Program-made: the position numbers and the translations under genes | NCBI GenBank assembly: GCA_033439795.1 | Contig: JAUTDP010000015.1 | Span: 1,481,625 to 1,545,624, forward strand | DNA: 64,000 nucleotides | Source: Sordaria brevicollis | Taxonomy: Eukaryota > Ascomycota > Sordariomycetes > Sordariales > Sordariaceae | Reading direction: 5' to 3' | Shown here: piece after piece, positions 32,801 through 44,703 of the stretch | How the letters are laid out: every line of letters starts with the position of its first letter | Numbering within the stretch: the first letter of the stretch is position 1 | The notes under the pieces: model-generated | Databases searched by the model: none | What the model saw: the letters and a program-made list of their open reading frames with translations, nothing else | What the model was told of the DNA's origin: nothing

Positions 32801-35172
32801 TGCTGTTGGAGTTGCCCGTTGCCGTTTGGCTGCAACGCCATTTCCTGCTTGAGGCGGAATAGCTCTTCGCGCAGCCTTCGGTTGTCCTCGTCACTCTGCT
32901 CCCTCCTCGCCGTCTCTTGCTCGAGAAGATCCTTGTAGACATCAGCCTCTTCTTGTCGATCCAGGTCTCCGCCGAACCTTTCACCCGTCTTCTCACTAAG
33001 GGTCCGAACCATTTCCGCCATCCGTCTCCTTTCCGCCTCTTTGTGAAGACTTTCGTTCCGCAGCCTTTCGATCTCGACAATATGCTCTTCCAGCTGTTCC
33101 CTGAGGTACATCAACTCTTCTTGTACCTCTTGGTTATAGGCGGCGCTCTCCTCATCTGATTGATCACTGGGGGCAGTGCCTGGTCGCTCGTCCTCGTCCT
33201 TGACTTGCTTCTCCAGCTCCTTGACCCTTTTCCGTAGCATTTTGTTGTCTCTCTGCAGCACGGCTAGCCCGGTTTTGAGCTCCACGTTCTCGGAGATCAT
33301 TTCCTTAATACCCTCTTCAGAGAGCTTGTCCAGGCGATCGCTTAGGAACATGACCTTGAGTTTCAAGTCAAAGTTCTCTTTGCTCAACCGCTCAATGGTG
33401 CTGCTTTGCTCCTTCAGTGTCAAGCTTTTCCCGCCAGTGCGAGCCGTAACCACTGAAGCACCCAGCTTTCCGGGACTCTTAAGATCGGCGAGGTTGAGTG
33501 ATTTCAGCGGTGTCGTCAATCCTGTCTTTGCCCTATACTCCTTTGCCAAAGACTCAGGCACCTGCACATCTCTAACGTGCCGGGCGAGAACTGTGTCCGA
33601 TGGCGCAGCAAGCGGAGGTGGCGTCCTGCGAGCTGTGGGTGTCCGCAGCCCGTCATCTTCTTGGTCCCGTAACTGGCGCAATACGGCTGGCTCCGGAGAT
33701 ATCGCATTGTACGCTTCATCGAGGGGAGTGAGTCCAGAGATGGGTCCCGAGGGATCTGGGTCTTCATAACCACTAGCAAAGCTGCCCAGACTGATGGTTC
33801 GTGTGAGGCCGTTTGTATCTCGCGGTCCTTCCGTCGAAAAGGACGCGCCACCAGAGTGCAGCGCATAGTCTGTCCCCATGCCGATTGTGTGATCGCTGTC
33901 TGGGTCCGGATCGGTAGCTTGGGATGAGATGGAACCACGCTGTCCATTTTGACCTCTCTTGAGGTACTTGGGCCGTGAGGGAAGCTCGCGTTTCTCTTCT
34001 TGCGGTTCCTGCGGGTTATCCTTCTGCTGTTGCTGCTGGCTTTGGTTTCTACTCTCCGGCTGCCTGGGGGTCGACCTGGGAGTCTGTTTGGGCGTCTGCT
34101 TGGGGGCCTGCTCAGGGGTCCTTTGCGGGGTCAAGTTCTGTCTAGCAAGGGTCTTCCTGATACTTTGCGTGGAGGGTGTATGCTGGAGATTCGTCTTGCC
34201 ATTTCCGGGAGTCGACCGTGGCTTGGTGGGAGTCTCGTGCCAGTAATCAGATTCTTCAGACTCATCCTGACGTTCTTGCTCATGGGGCGACTCATTGCCA
34301 TCGTAGTCATCGGCTCGTCCGCCTAAGTTCGGTTGGGGTACAGTGCGAGATGTCGTACCGGCAGCAGCAGCCGCCGCTGTTGGGGGAGACGGAGAGAAGG
34401 CTTCTAGAGACGAAGTTGTGTTGCTTGTCATTGATGTGTCCCCTACTTGCTGCTCGTGTGCTTCATTTGGCTCATCCTCTCCGCTGTGGTTTTCTTCCCC
34501 GTTTCCCGCATCTTCGTCTTCGTAATCAGCCCTCTGCATGGAAGTCTCGTCGGCGTCCTCGGCTCTGGGTACAAGTATTTCGGTCTGGCTCGGAGGAGAA
34601 TTTTGTGTGTCGTCCTCAGAGTCATTGTCGGACCCGTGCCTTGAATCTTGGGTGGTTTGATCTGTTTGTAATCGTGCATCGGCATGCGCTGGTGGAGGAG
34701 GCGGAGTCGCAGGTGCAGCAGTCGCTTTCGGTCCGGCTGATGCAGCTTGCCTAGGCGCGGAGTCGAAGAGGTCATAGGTATCGTCAATGCCCCTGTCTGA
34801 GGTCGGGAAAGGAGAGATAGGGGCGGAAAAGCTCGACTCGATCTCGTTTAGGTGCTGGTGGACGGCGATTTCGGCTTGCGAGTCGGACTGCCTCAACTCT
34901 ATGCTAGGTCCTTCCAAGTAGCTGGTTTCGGGAACTGCTAAGAGGGAAGACGCCGAGTGGGCGGCATGCAGTGATGGTGTGTCATCGGGTCTTAGCAATG
35001 TACCGGGACCCGTAGTTGAGGTCGCGGGTGAGGGATAGGGGCGGTTATTATTGTTGTTTCCGCCAGTCGTTCGCGTCGCAGGTTGGGGGTCGGCGTCGCT
35101 ATCATGGTTTGTCGCTGTGGATGGCCGCGACCGACGGCCTCCTCGCTCCTGGAGTTGCTCCTCCATGGTCAT
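29897..35172 (-). CDS. apsB: ApsB/Mto1-type microtubule-organising protein, 2 exons
   Basis: Exons are 31453-35172 and 29897-31396. The 56-bp intron (GTAAGC..ATAG) joins in phase 0 to give about 1739 residues. The N-terminal 550 residues are low-complexity and charged. Residues about 580-660 (TLKEQSSTIERLSKENFDLK, then MFLSDRLDKL) are the centrosomin motif 1/Cnn_1N domain that recruits gamma-tubulin complexes. A very long coiled coil runs to about residue 1500. It is followed by a Ser/Gln/Gly-rich linker and a final conserved helix. In Aspergillus ApsB and fission yeast Mto1, such proteins sit at spindle-pole bodies and septal or cytoplasmic organising centres and nucleate microtubules. The plain frame runs on past the splice donor into nonsense and should not be followed. 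The first ATG is at 35172, with a second at 35166. Confidence 0.9.
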
Positions 35173-36126
35173 CACCTCAGCTACCTCCCCGTATGCTCCC
35201 CGGGCTGGGTCTCAGCCAGTCCTAGGGGGTCAGGGTGATGGTGCTGGATCGCGTTTCGCAAAGCGCAATTGCGCTGTTGTTGTTCGTAAGGGGGCTCCTC
35301 TCGTAATCTGTGTCCCGTATCCGCGTCAATCGACGTGCGGTCGTCTTAGGGGTAGTCGTCGCCGTACTGATGATGATGGCGAAGTTTCGGAGGTCGAGGT
35401 ATTAGAAGACTACATTCGCGATTATGAAGTCAGAATTAGTGAAGTGTAAGGTGTCGAGCGGTTATTCGAGGCGTCGTCATAAGTCGTAGCAAAGTACACT
35501 AGTGTAAAGAGGTAAAATTGAAGGGAGATGTTCCAGAAAGAAGAAGTCCAAAAGCCGTATCAACTATCCGCAATCTGAAGTCTTTTTTGGGGATAGTAGG
35601 CGTTTGTTGGGTGGAGTGAGAGGTTGGACTGTAGGTCATGTACCTGGAAATAATAAATTAGGTTGGCAAGTACCATGCCCCGAACGATTCCCCGGTGGAC
35701 TGGGTGGGAGGTACCAACAACCAGCCCTGGTGGGCAGGGGGGGTTGGTAAGGGGGTTGCAGTAAAGGTAGATTATTGCACAGGGAGTCCAACTGCCGCCT
35801 GCTTCTATCGCAACGAGATTCGGTTCTCGGAGGAGAAATGTTGCGAAACGGCACGGCTTTCGTCGCAAGTCTGGTTGGATCGTGGACAACAAGGTTCAAT
35901 CCAGTACAAGAGCGGATGGTCAAGTTTGTTGATGGGAAAGGTACTTGTGATTTGTCCGTGCTGTCAGCTCTCTCAGCGGGACGGGAGATGATGATCTGGA
36001 GTCCCGGCCAGTGTGATAAAGTTGCCCTGACGGCAATTCAGGTGGAAGGTTCACGCGCTCCAGTCGCGTGGTTGGTCCGTGCGCCCACCCATTTAACGGG
36101 TCACGACCCGAATTCCTACTAAAATA
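35173..36126. other. Promoter side of apsB up to the transposon edge
   Basis: This is normal-composition sequence with no supported gene. A plus-strand frame (35051-35449) overlapping the 5' end of apsB ends in an acidic stretch but has no family signature. At 36086-36100 there is a small palindrome, CGGGTC-AC-GACCCG. RIP-type AT enrichment begins only inside the adjoining element. Confidence 0.5.
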
Positions 36127-36320
36127 CTTGGCGGGCATGGTCGCCTTGGCATTGCTTGCCCCCCTACTTGTTAAGTAGGGGGTGGAGAAATTTTAGGACA
36201 GGGTTTAAATCTAGGACAAGCGCCGACTCGTACTATACACAATCTCCTATTAACGTAGTATAAAACCCCTCATTTGCATCGTAAACCCGGAACCCATTCG
36301 TACAATATAATATATCCTAA
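36127..36320 (+). repeat. Left terminal inverted repeat of the pogo-type element
   Basis: It begins CTTGGCGGGCATGG. A subterminal palindrome (CCCCCTACTT-GTT-AAGTAGGGGG, perfect 10-bp arms) lies at 36161-36183. Similarity to the right end is strong for about 130 bp and weaker to about 190 bp. It keeps several CpA sites, so it is less mutated than the interior. Confidence 0.85.
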
Positions 36321-36405
36321 TACCCGTAAAAACGACCATAACGCTATAAAAAGTAAATAATTTATATATTTATATAATAATAAATAATAGACTAACCGTT
36401 TTTTA

Positions 36406-36584
36406 ATGCCCGTAAATTTTAATAAGTATTTTAAAGAGTTAGGAGAGGTGCCCGCTAAGTATAAAAATACCCGTATATATTTCGCCGCCCGTAAACGTTA
36501 TAAATTCCTTTATAATAAATCTTCGAAGCTACTAACTATTAAAAATATCGCCGCTATTATTAAGGAATTGCATTCGTTTATATT
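36406..36584 (+). pseudogene. Pogo-type transposase, N-terminal part
   Basis: An ATG at 36406 (MPVNFNKYFKELGEV) opens a frame ending in the first half of a helix-turn-helix (NIAAIIKELHSF). The frame runs exactly to the LTR insertion site, and its codon phase continues at 44009 with SRYIKSLTEFEKL, RPKGKP and AEENAIVSYI. That is the psq/CENP-B type DNA-binding region of Fot1/pogo transposases. Confidence rests on the frame continuity. Confidence 0.75.
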
Positions 36585-36824
36585 TGTAAGGGGCACAGTA
36601 TAATTGGTACAAATGCTAGGTTTTAACGAATCGATAAGGTTCTACGAAGAGGAAAAGGGAGGAAGGGAGGCGCCCTCTAAGCGGCATTAGCCAATTATCC
36701 TTTTGAGGATTGGGGTACGGGCTACTCCGCTTACCGTAGCGGTAAAGACCGCGATTAGCGGCCCGTTTAGTAGTACGATTAATAATACTAATTAAATTTA
36801 ATTATAGGTATTAGCCCTATAATA
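36585..36824 (-). repeat. 3' LTR of the gypsy-type element (240 bp)
   Basis: It is the same length as the 5' LTR and aligns without gaps. Differences seen are C-to-T or G-to-A; for example the start TGTTATGGGG has become TATTATAGGG. Confidence 0.88.
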
Positions 36825-36827
36825 TTA

Positions 36828-36848
36828 ACCTCCCCCTTCTCCCCTAAT
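36828..36848 (-). other. Polypurine tract of the gypsy-type element
   Basis: The minus strand reads AGGGGAGAAGGGGGAGG just before the 3' LTR. This is the plus-strand priming site position, and it fixes the direction of the element. Confidence 0.8.
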
Positions 36849-36849
36849 T

Positions 36850-38500
36850 AAAAATACTATATATAAGTATATAATTATATAGACCCTAAATATTAAATAA
36901 TAAATTACTATTGCGCGTACCTCTAATATATACCCCGCGCCTCTCTCCTTCTCTCTCTCCTTCTCTTCTTCCTTTCTTTAATTTATCGAATAATTAAAAT
37001 TGTAAATATTAATATAAGTACGCGCCTTTACTAACGCGTACCGAATGTATTTTTAATACCTTTATTATTTTTATTATTATTGTTATCCTTTTTATTAATT
37101 TTTTTATAAACGTATTAATTAATTATTAATTAATCGTTATTAAAATAAATACCCCCGTTATTATTACTTAATTCGAATTTTTTTATAAATTTTTAATTTT
37201 ATAAGAAATTATTAATTCGCTTACCCCGCCGCTTATTCTTATTCCCGCCTCTTATTATAATAAAGGTATTATTAAAATTACTATTTTTAAACCTATTATC
37301 CTACTAAAGCCTTACTAAATTCGGCCTAATATTACTGCCGTTAACGTAGCCGGTAAATTTATTCCCGACGATATTTACGAATATATTTTATCCGGGGCCG
37401 AATTTTAAAATTTTTAATATAAAAATTATTTAATTAATAAGTATAATTATATTATATTTAATAAGAGCTCTTCTATTTCTACGTATTTATTTTATTAATA
37501 CGTTTATAAAAATTACGAACCCGTTCCTATTTAAATTTAATCCGCTTTTAAAATTTAATATATTAAGGAATATATATTTAAAAATTTTTACGACGATTAT
37601 TTCGCTATATTTAAAATTTTATTAGGATTTTAAATTTTTAAAAAATAAAATTTTATTCTTATATAAATTTCCTTTCTTTTTTCGCTTAATAGGTTTTTAA
37701 ATTATTAATACGCTTTAATAATTTTATTAATCGGATTATTATTAAAACGCCTTTTGCGGAGCCTTTTTTTTTTATTAGGATTACCGACGGTTTGGTTAAT
37801 ATTACGGAAATTTAAATTTTTAAAAAGCGAATCCGTAAATTCGAAAATTTTAAGGAATAATTATTTAATTTAATAATTAATATAGAGAAAGTAAAGTAAA
37901 TAAATAATTAACGTATAAATTTTAATTACTTAATCGAAAATTATAATACCCGCGCCACTACCGCTACCGAAGCCGCCGCTATTAATATTACCGCTATCGA
38001 TATTATTACTATTATTATTACCGCCGTTATTAAGGAAATTATTATTATTTAACCCCCGTCGGTAAAGAAAAAAAAAAGGGAAAAAAAGTCGAAAGAAATA
38101 ATAAGAAGTAATATAATAAATTTAAATAATAAAAAGCGTAATATTTCTCTTTAAATATCCGCCCCGAATATAATATTTACCTTCTATTTTCTTTTTTTTT
38201 TATTACTATTAGGCCTTTACGCTCGGAGAATTACCGTCCTACGCTTTTTACTTTTTATTACCGCGCTTATAAACCTTTAAATATTTACAATTTCGTTAAT
38301 ATTTATATATCCGATTATAAAAAAGAAGAGGAGATTATTATCGAAGAATTTATATCGGAGGTAATAGAGGATAATTTAATAAAAGATATTTAAATTAAAT
38401 TAATTATTAATTTCGTTAGGGCCCCGCTTTAATTAATTTATTATTTATTTTAATCCGTATTTAAGAATCTTTTATTCCGTTCGTAATATATTTCGCCCTA
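36850..38500. other. RIP-mutated segment between chromodomain and 3' LTR, unassigned
   Basis: Some plus-strand stretches look coding after allowing for RIP (for example FIPDDIYEYILSGAEF near 37360 and a Thr/Ala-rich stretch near 37960). They may mark an antisense extra ORF of the gypsy element or a further insertion. Not resolved. Confidence 0.35.
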
Positions 38501-38559
38501 TTTAAGGCCTTTTATAGGAATTTTTTAATATACCGGTCGATTAAGCCGTCGTTATTTAT

Positions 38560-41500
38560 AATTAAATTATATTTAATTTTAAATTCGTTTAAAGCGATAA
38601 TATTTTTAAAATTCTTTAGCGGTTCCTATATTAAGTCTTAATATCCTTTCTATTTAATTAAAACCTTTTTTATTAAACCTCTTTTCCTTTTAACGGTATT
38701 AGCGTAAAAAATTTCTTTTATTTAATATTCCGATTCTCTTTTAATTTTAATAATTAGGGGCTATTTATTAATAAATTTCTATTTAAAAAAAAGGTTATTA
38801 ACAATTTTATATAAAAATCGATATAAAAAACGTTATAAATAACGCGGAGAAGCCCGGATAATTTAATTATATAGGGAAATAATACTTTCGAAATAATATA
38901 TTTCGTATAAAATTAATCGAATTTTTTCTTTAAGCGGTCGGTAATATAATTTTTAAAATTAAATTAAACTTTATCCCCGACCGCGAAGCATTCTATAAAT
39001 TATTAATTATAATTAGCGAATTTCTTTTATTTTTAAATAACGGCTATTATAATAATTTAATACAAATTCGTAATTTATTATAATTTCTTAACGAATTCCT
39101 AAATCCGTTTCTTAGAGGATAGGGGTAAAAATTAACGATTAGAGGGGTTTTCGACTACGGAAACCGGGAATTTAGGGTCGAATTTATAAATAACGAAGAA
39201 CGGGAATATATTTATCGAAGTATTAATCCGGCTATTAATAATTAATTGCGCTATAAGGTACTATTTATTTAATTATCCTAAATATAATTAACGATTATAC
39301 GTAAATAAGTATAAACTTTTTAATTTATATATTTTAAACCTCTATTAGTTTATAAATAATAAACGGTATTAAATAAACGCTTAATATTTAAAAATTTATA
39401 TAATTTGGTTTAGAAACGGTTAATTTAATTAAAGCCGCGATTATTAACGATAAATTTCGGGAAATTATAATAGCGAATAAAATATTAAAGGAAATATTCG
39501 GCGTAGAATTTAATTTTTATAAAAGGTATAGGTTGAAGGAATACGGTTTTATTAAATTTATCCTTTATAATTTAAAAATAAATATTACCGTTAAATTTTA
39601 GAAAATTAATAATAAAATCTATTTATATATCTTTATTAAATTGTTTTAAAATTAATAATAAATATAGGAGGCCTTTCTTCTATTCTTTCTAAATTTTTAT
39701 AGAATTATAAATATAATAATTGCGGAAGAATTACCGGATGTAAAAATTAAAAAGAAGTTAATAAAAATATTAAAAGAGTATTATAATAATATTTTTTTTA
39801 TTAAAGTATCCTAATATATATAAATTGTAAATAATTTAAATTAAAATAGTACGAAAGATATTAAAACGTTAATCGGTATTAAATAATATAATTAATTCGA
39901 ATTCGGTATATATAAAAGCTTTTAATATTTAAAGACGGTCCTAATAATAAAAGCGGCCGAGGGAGTTAATAAAGCAATTTATAATTTGGATTTTAAATTT
40001 TAAAGACGGGTCGAAGTAATAATTATTATAAAGGATAATTTCCTTTATTTATTAATATAAAAAATTATAAAGTTCTATTTAAAATTAAAATTATTATAAA
40101 TCCGGATTTTTAAATATATTTATACCCTCCCTCTCTAAATAAATTACCCGGGCTACCGAAATATAGAGCAGAATATAATTCTTAAGAGCGGAGTCCAATA
40201 TTATTTAAATATCCTACGCTTCGTAGTTTTGGTTTATAAATATATTTTAATTTCGTCGAAAAAGGGCGTTAAGGATTACTTTATTTTTATTAGGCCTATG
40301 TTCGATTTAGAAATTAAATTAAGAGAAATATTCTACTTATTACGCCTACCGTTTTAAAAATTTCTTTAATTTTATAAAATATTCAAAGTTCTAATAATCC
40401 GTTAAAATAATGAATAATTTATAATTCTATAATTCCGCCGATTATTATTCTAAATAATTAATAATAATAAATATTTCTTTATTAGAAATAGAGTAATTCC
40501 GTTCGGCCGGGTTAAATTTCCGGGAATAGAAGCCTATAACTTTATAAATTATATTTTTATTATTTTTATTTACTTTTTAGGATATAACCCCGCTTAAAGT
40601 AAATTTATTATAATTTATTTCTAAAAATATTTTCTTATCCGAATTAAATTCTATTAGGATCGGAATTCGTATAAATAAGGTTTTTAAAAATTAAAAAGCG
40701 CTTTTATACTCTTTAATCTATTTAAAGGCAACCCTTTTACCGATTAATCGTAATAAGGGGGTAATTACTTTTAAAAATTAAAGAATAAATATATAATAGT
40801 AATTAATAAACCCTAAGAAATTCTATACGCCCTTTTAAAAAATAGGGGGAAATTAATTTAAAATCGCTTTAACCTTTTCGAAATTAATTTATACGCCGAC
40901 GCTAATATAAATAATAAAACTTAAATATTTAACCTTCTTTATATTAAATTTATATTTATTTAAATTTAAATAGAGGCCGGCTTCTAATAATTTAATAAAA
41001 ACTAAATATACCTTTTATTTATAATCTTTTAAAGAGTTAAAAGAATAAATAAATATATTATTTATATAAGTAATATAAAACGAATTTAAATAATCGTAAA
41101 AGATATAATTAATATACTATTAAAACGTAGCCGGCGCGTTATTTAACCTAAATAGTATAATTAATTATTCGAATAACCTATATTACGTCCGAAACGCTAT
41201 CTTCCCTTCCTTTCCTTCTACTATACGAATTTTATAAAAGGTTTATACAATATTTACTTTAATAAATTACTTTATTCTTTTTAAAATATAAAATATATCT
41301 TTAATTAACGGTAATAAATAATAATTTATTTTCGTAATAGCGTTAAATATATAATAATTATAATAGAAGCGGAATCCGCCTCCGGGTTTACGTATAAATA
41401 AAATTAAGGCCCCTACTTCTAAATTATTAATTCGGATAAACCCTTTATCTAATAAATTTTTTAACGTTTTTTTAAGAATTAAAAGCTCCTCCCTTATTAT

Positions 41501-41700
41501 ATTATAAAGTAGTCCGAATAAGATAAAGAATTCTTTACTATCTTTATCCTTTTTAATTACGATTTTATAATTTACGTTAAGATAATAAAGGTTTAATTTA
41601 TTAGTATTTTCTTTTATTTAGAATAATATTAAATCGTAATATTTCTTAAGGATTTTCGCTTTTAATTTTACTTTAGTATATACTTTCTTTAATTTTAACG
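38560..41700 (-). pseudogene. Degenerate gypsy pol: RT, RNase H, (integrase), chromodomain
   Basis: Minus-strand translation shows reverse transcriptase remnants: IAFRT, then NNAPATF near 41120, and YINNIFIYS at 41040-41070 where YIDDILIYS is expected. RNase H remnants follow, FYSRKFNPAERN near 40520 and LTDYQNFEYF near 40400. Further left is VLIK*KGY*DLI*EPLKNFKN at 38580-38700, a chromodomain (LVKWKGY..EP..NL) with Trp and Gln codons turned to stops. The integrase should lie between, but I did not resolve its motifs. Gag is expected at 41.9-43.7 kb. Confidence 0.8.
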
Positions 41701-43768
41701 CTTTTTTAATATTTTTTAAATTAATTATAAAAATAATTTTTTCTACTATTCGATTACTAAACTCCTTTTTTAATTTACGAACGTAATTTATAAAAATAAT
41801 AATTAAAATATATATAATAAATTTTAAATCGGCGATAAATAATATATTAAATATTTACTCTCTATTAACGTAAAGAATTTAATAATTAATAACGCCTATA
41901 AATAAGCGCTTTTCGTAAAGGACGGAATATATTCGTATAACTTTAAATTAAAATTTATTTAATATAATAGGGAATTCGAATAATAGGATAATATAAATGT
42001 AAATAAAATAAATGTAATTATTTACTTCGGTTAAGAATTGGATTATATTTTAAATAAAAATTCCCTTTATAATAGTAAACGTTCTTTTTATAATACGAAA
42101 TAAAATAGGGATAATTAGGATTTAAAATTCTTTAATAATTTTTTTACTAATTATAATATAATATTAATAACTTTTATCGACGAAAATATAGAATAAATTA
42201 TAATTATTTATAATAAATAGAATTAAAGTAAGTTCTATTTCTATTTTTAATTTAAAATCCTCTATTTTATTTAATATTTCTATTTCCGGCTCCGGGGCCC
42301 GATTTTATATTGGAATTAGGTTTTTATTTATTATTCGGGGGTAGAATTATAAATTTCATTATCGTCGTCGTCTTCTAAAAGTAAAAGGATTTCGGTAGCA
42401 GTAATTTAAATACGTATTCCGTTAAAAGAAGGGGGAATAATTAACCGGTATAAATAGGTTAAAATATAATATTTAAAGGCGTTATAGCGTATATATAAAT
42501 TATTATTTCGATAACGTTAATACTCTTTATCCAATATTTGTTTAATACATTTAATAGAGGCGGAAATAAAGGCGTTTATATTAAAGCCGCTTTAATTTCG
42601 TCTACTTCGATTACGGGTTATACGTATAATATTTATAATAATATTTCTATTTACATCGATTAGATATTAAATAAAAATTATAGGAATAAAATAGGGCGTA
42701 ATATATAGGGTATAAGGAATAATAGGATAATTAATAAAGGTAGCGCCGGGAATATAAAATTTATTATTTTTAGTTTTACTTTTTTAATTATATTAATATC
42801 GACGGTAATCCTTTTTAAATTTTATTATTTATTTATATTTAAACGTATAATATTAAAATTATTTAAAATATTTATAATAATCGTTGGAAAAAGTAATTAT
42901 AAATATTTTATTATATTATTTCTTATTAAAAGTACGGCGGAAATAGTCTAATTTAATAGGACTCTTTTATAAATAACCGCTTACTTTAAATATTTCGTTA
43001 TTAAAATCGGTTAAAAAGGTAGCGAATAATTCGTTATCTTTTTAATATATATAGGCGAATTTATCGAAGGTTATTTCCTAATTCTAATAGGAATCGAAAA
43101 TCGTACGAATTTATTCGAAGAATTTAATTAAGTTTTCCTTACCGCGTATAATTATAGCGGTTTAAAATCCCTTTAATTATTAATTATATTCAATAAAAAG
43201 CGTATTAATAATTTTATATTAAGCGGTATTCGGGTTATTATAAAATCCTTATTTAATATTATTATTATATATTATAACGAATTTATTAAAAAAGAAGCCG
43301 AAGGTATAGGGTTGGCCGTTTTATTTAGGGAATTCTAATTATTTTTTACGACGGAGAATTGAATTCGTATTATCGTTAAAATTATTATTAATTAAAGTTT
43401 TAGAAAGAGATTTCTTTTTACGAACGGAATATTTAATAATTTTAAAATTTAAATAAGGGGTAAAAGTATTAAAAATAAGGGTAATATTAAATAAAAAAGA
43501 TTTAATATAATCCTTAAGAATTATATTATTTTTAAAAGTTCTAATTAAACTTTTAATTAAGCCTTCGCTACTACCGCTATTATTTAATATATTATTTTAA
43601 GAGTTATAAAATTCTTCTATATTATTAATATCTATATCGTTAAATCCGACTATAATATCGAAAATACCGTAATACCGCGTTTAAAATTATTAATCTTCTA
43701 TTTATAAAATTATTATCCGCTTATTAAATCTATTTCTTCTATCCACTTTTTTAAATAGTAAAATTTAA

Positions 43769-44008
43769 TGTAAGGGGTATAGTATAATTGGTATAAATAT
43801 TAGGTCTTAACGAATCGATAAGGTTTTATAAAGAGGAAAAGGGAGGAAGGGAAGCGCCCTTTAGGCGGCACTAACCAACTATCCTTTTAAAGACTGGGGT
43901 ACGGGCTACTCCGCTTGCCGTAGCGGTAAAGACCGCGATTAGCGGCCCGTCTAGCGGTACGACTAGCAGTGCCAGTCAAACTCAGCTACGGGCATCAGCC
44001 CCATAACA
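43769..44008 (-). repeat. 5' LTR of the gypsy-type element (240 bp)
   Basis: On the minus strand it begins TGTTATGGGG and ends CCCCTTACA. Its outer 100 bp (about 43900-44008) retains many CpA/TpG sites that are mutated in the other LTR. Confidence 0.88.
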
Positions 44009-44703
44009 ATATCCCGCTATATAAAATCGCTAACCGAATTCGAAAAGCTTATTATATTAAAGAGGCCTAAGGGAAAACCCTATTTATTAATTAACGCGGA
44101 AGAAAACGCGATCGTATCGTATATAATATTCTACTTTAAGGGGAGATTCCTTATACTTTATAAAATAATATTATCGGCTATTAATCGATTACGCGCGCTA
44201 CGTAAGGTATTAAAAAATTATAACGTTAAATAATTAATACGGTTTATAGAAGACTACCCCTAATTAAAAATAATAATTCATTATATTATCGATATTAAAA
44301 GGAGATTTTAGGAATTAAATAAAAATTCGGTCAACGAATAATTTAATAATTATAAAGAAATAATTAAGAAATATAATATAGCGAAGGGAAATATTTAGAA
44401 TAATAATAAAATTAGTATTAAAATTGGATATATAGCGGGTAATCGTATTAAAATTATTATATTAAAAGATTTACTAAATATAAAAGTATAAAATTAGTAT
44501 ATATTTCTACTAGTAATTTTATATAGGGGTAAATATTTACTATTCTTTTTTTAGCCCGAAATTAATAATATTACTAATAAAAAATCGGTTACCCTTATCG
44601 TTAACGTAAATACTATAACGAAAATTATACCTATCTATATAATTTTTAAAACCGACCTAATAAAGGAATTTATTTATAAGGATTTAAATAATAGTATTCG
44701 ATT
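44009..44703 (+). pseudogene. Pogo-type transposase, middle part (HTH and first DDE region)
   Basis: In phase with the N-terminal part: a basic RPKGKP stretch, AEENAIVSYI, FIEDYP, then the RIP-altered remnant of the first catalytic region (KISIKIGYIAGNR, where Fot1-type enzymes have MDETGFRIG). The segment ends KEFIYKDLNNSIRF at the LINE insertion. Stops are TAA where CAA is expected (for example NVK*LIRF), as RIP produces. Confidence 0.8.

Larger units (their letters stand above)
36585..44008 (-). mobile_element. Ty3/gypsy chromodomain-type LTR retrotransposon, RIP-inactivated
   Basis: Two 240-bp LTRs bound a 6.9-kb interior whose pol reads on the minus strand. Target duplication is ATATT (36580-36584) against ATATC (44009-44013), one C-to-T change. 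A polypurine tract on the minus strand lies directly inside the left LTR. Recognisable degenerate domains, in transcription order, are reverse transcriptase, RNase H and a chromodomain. Many TAA/TAG stops result from RIP. Confidence 0.88.
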
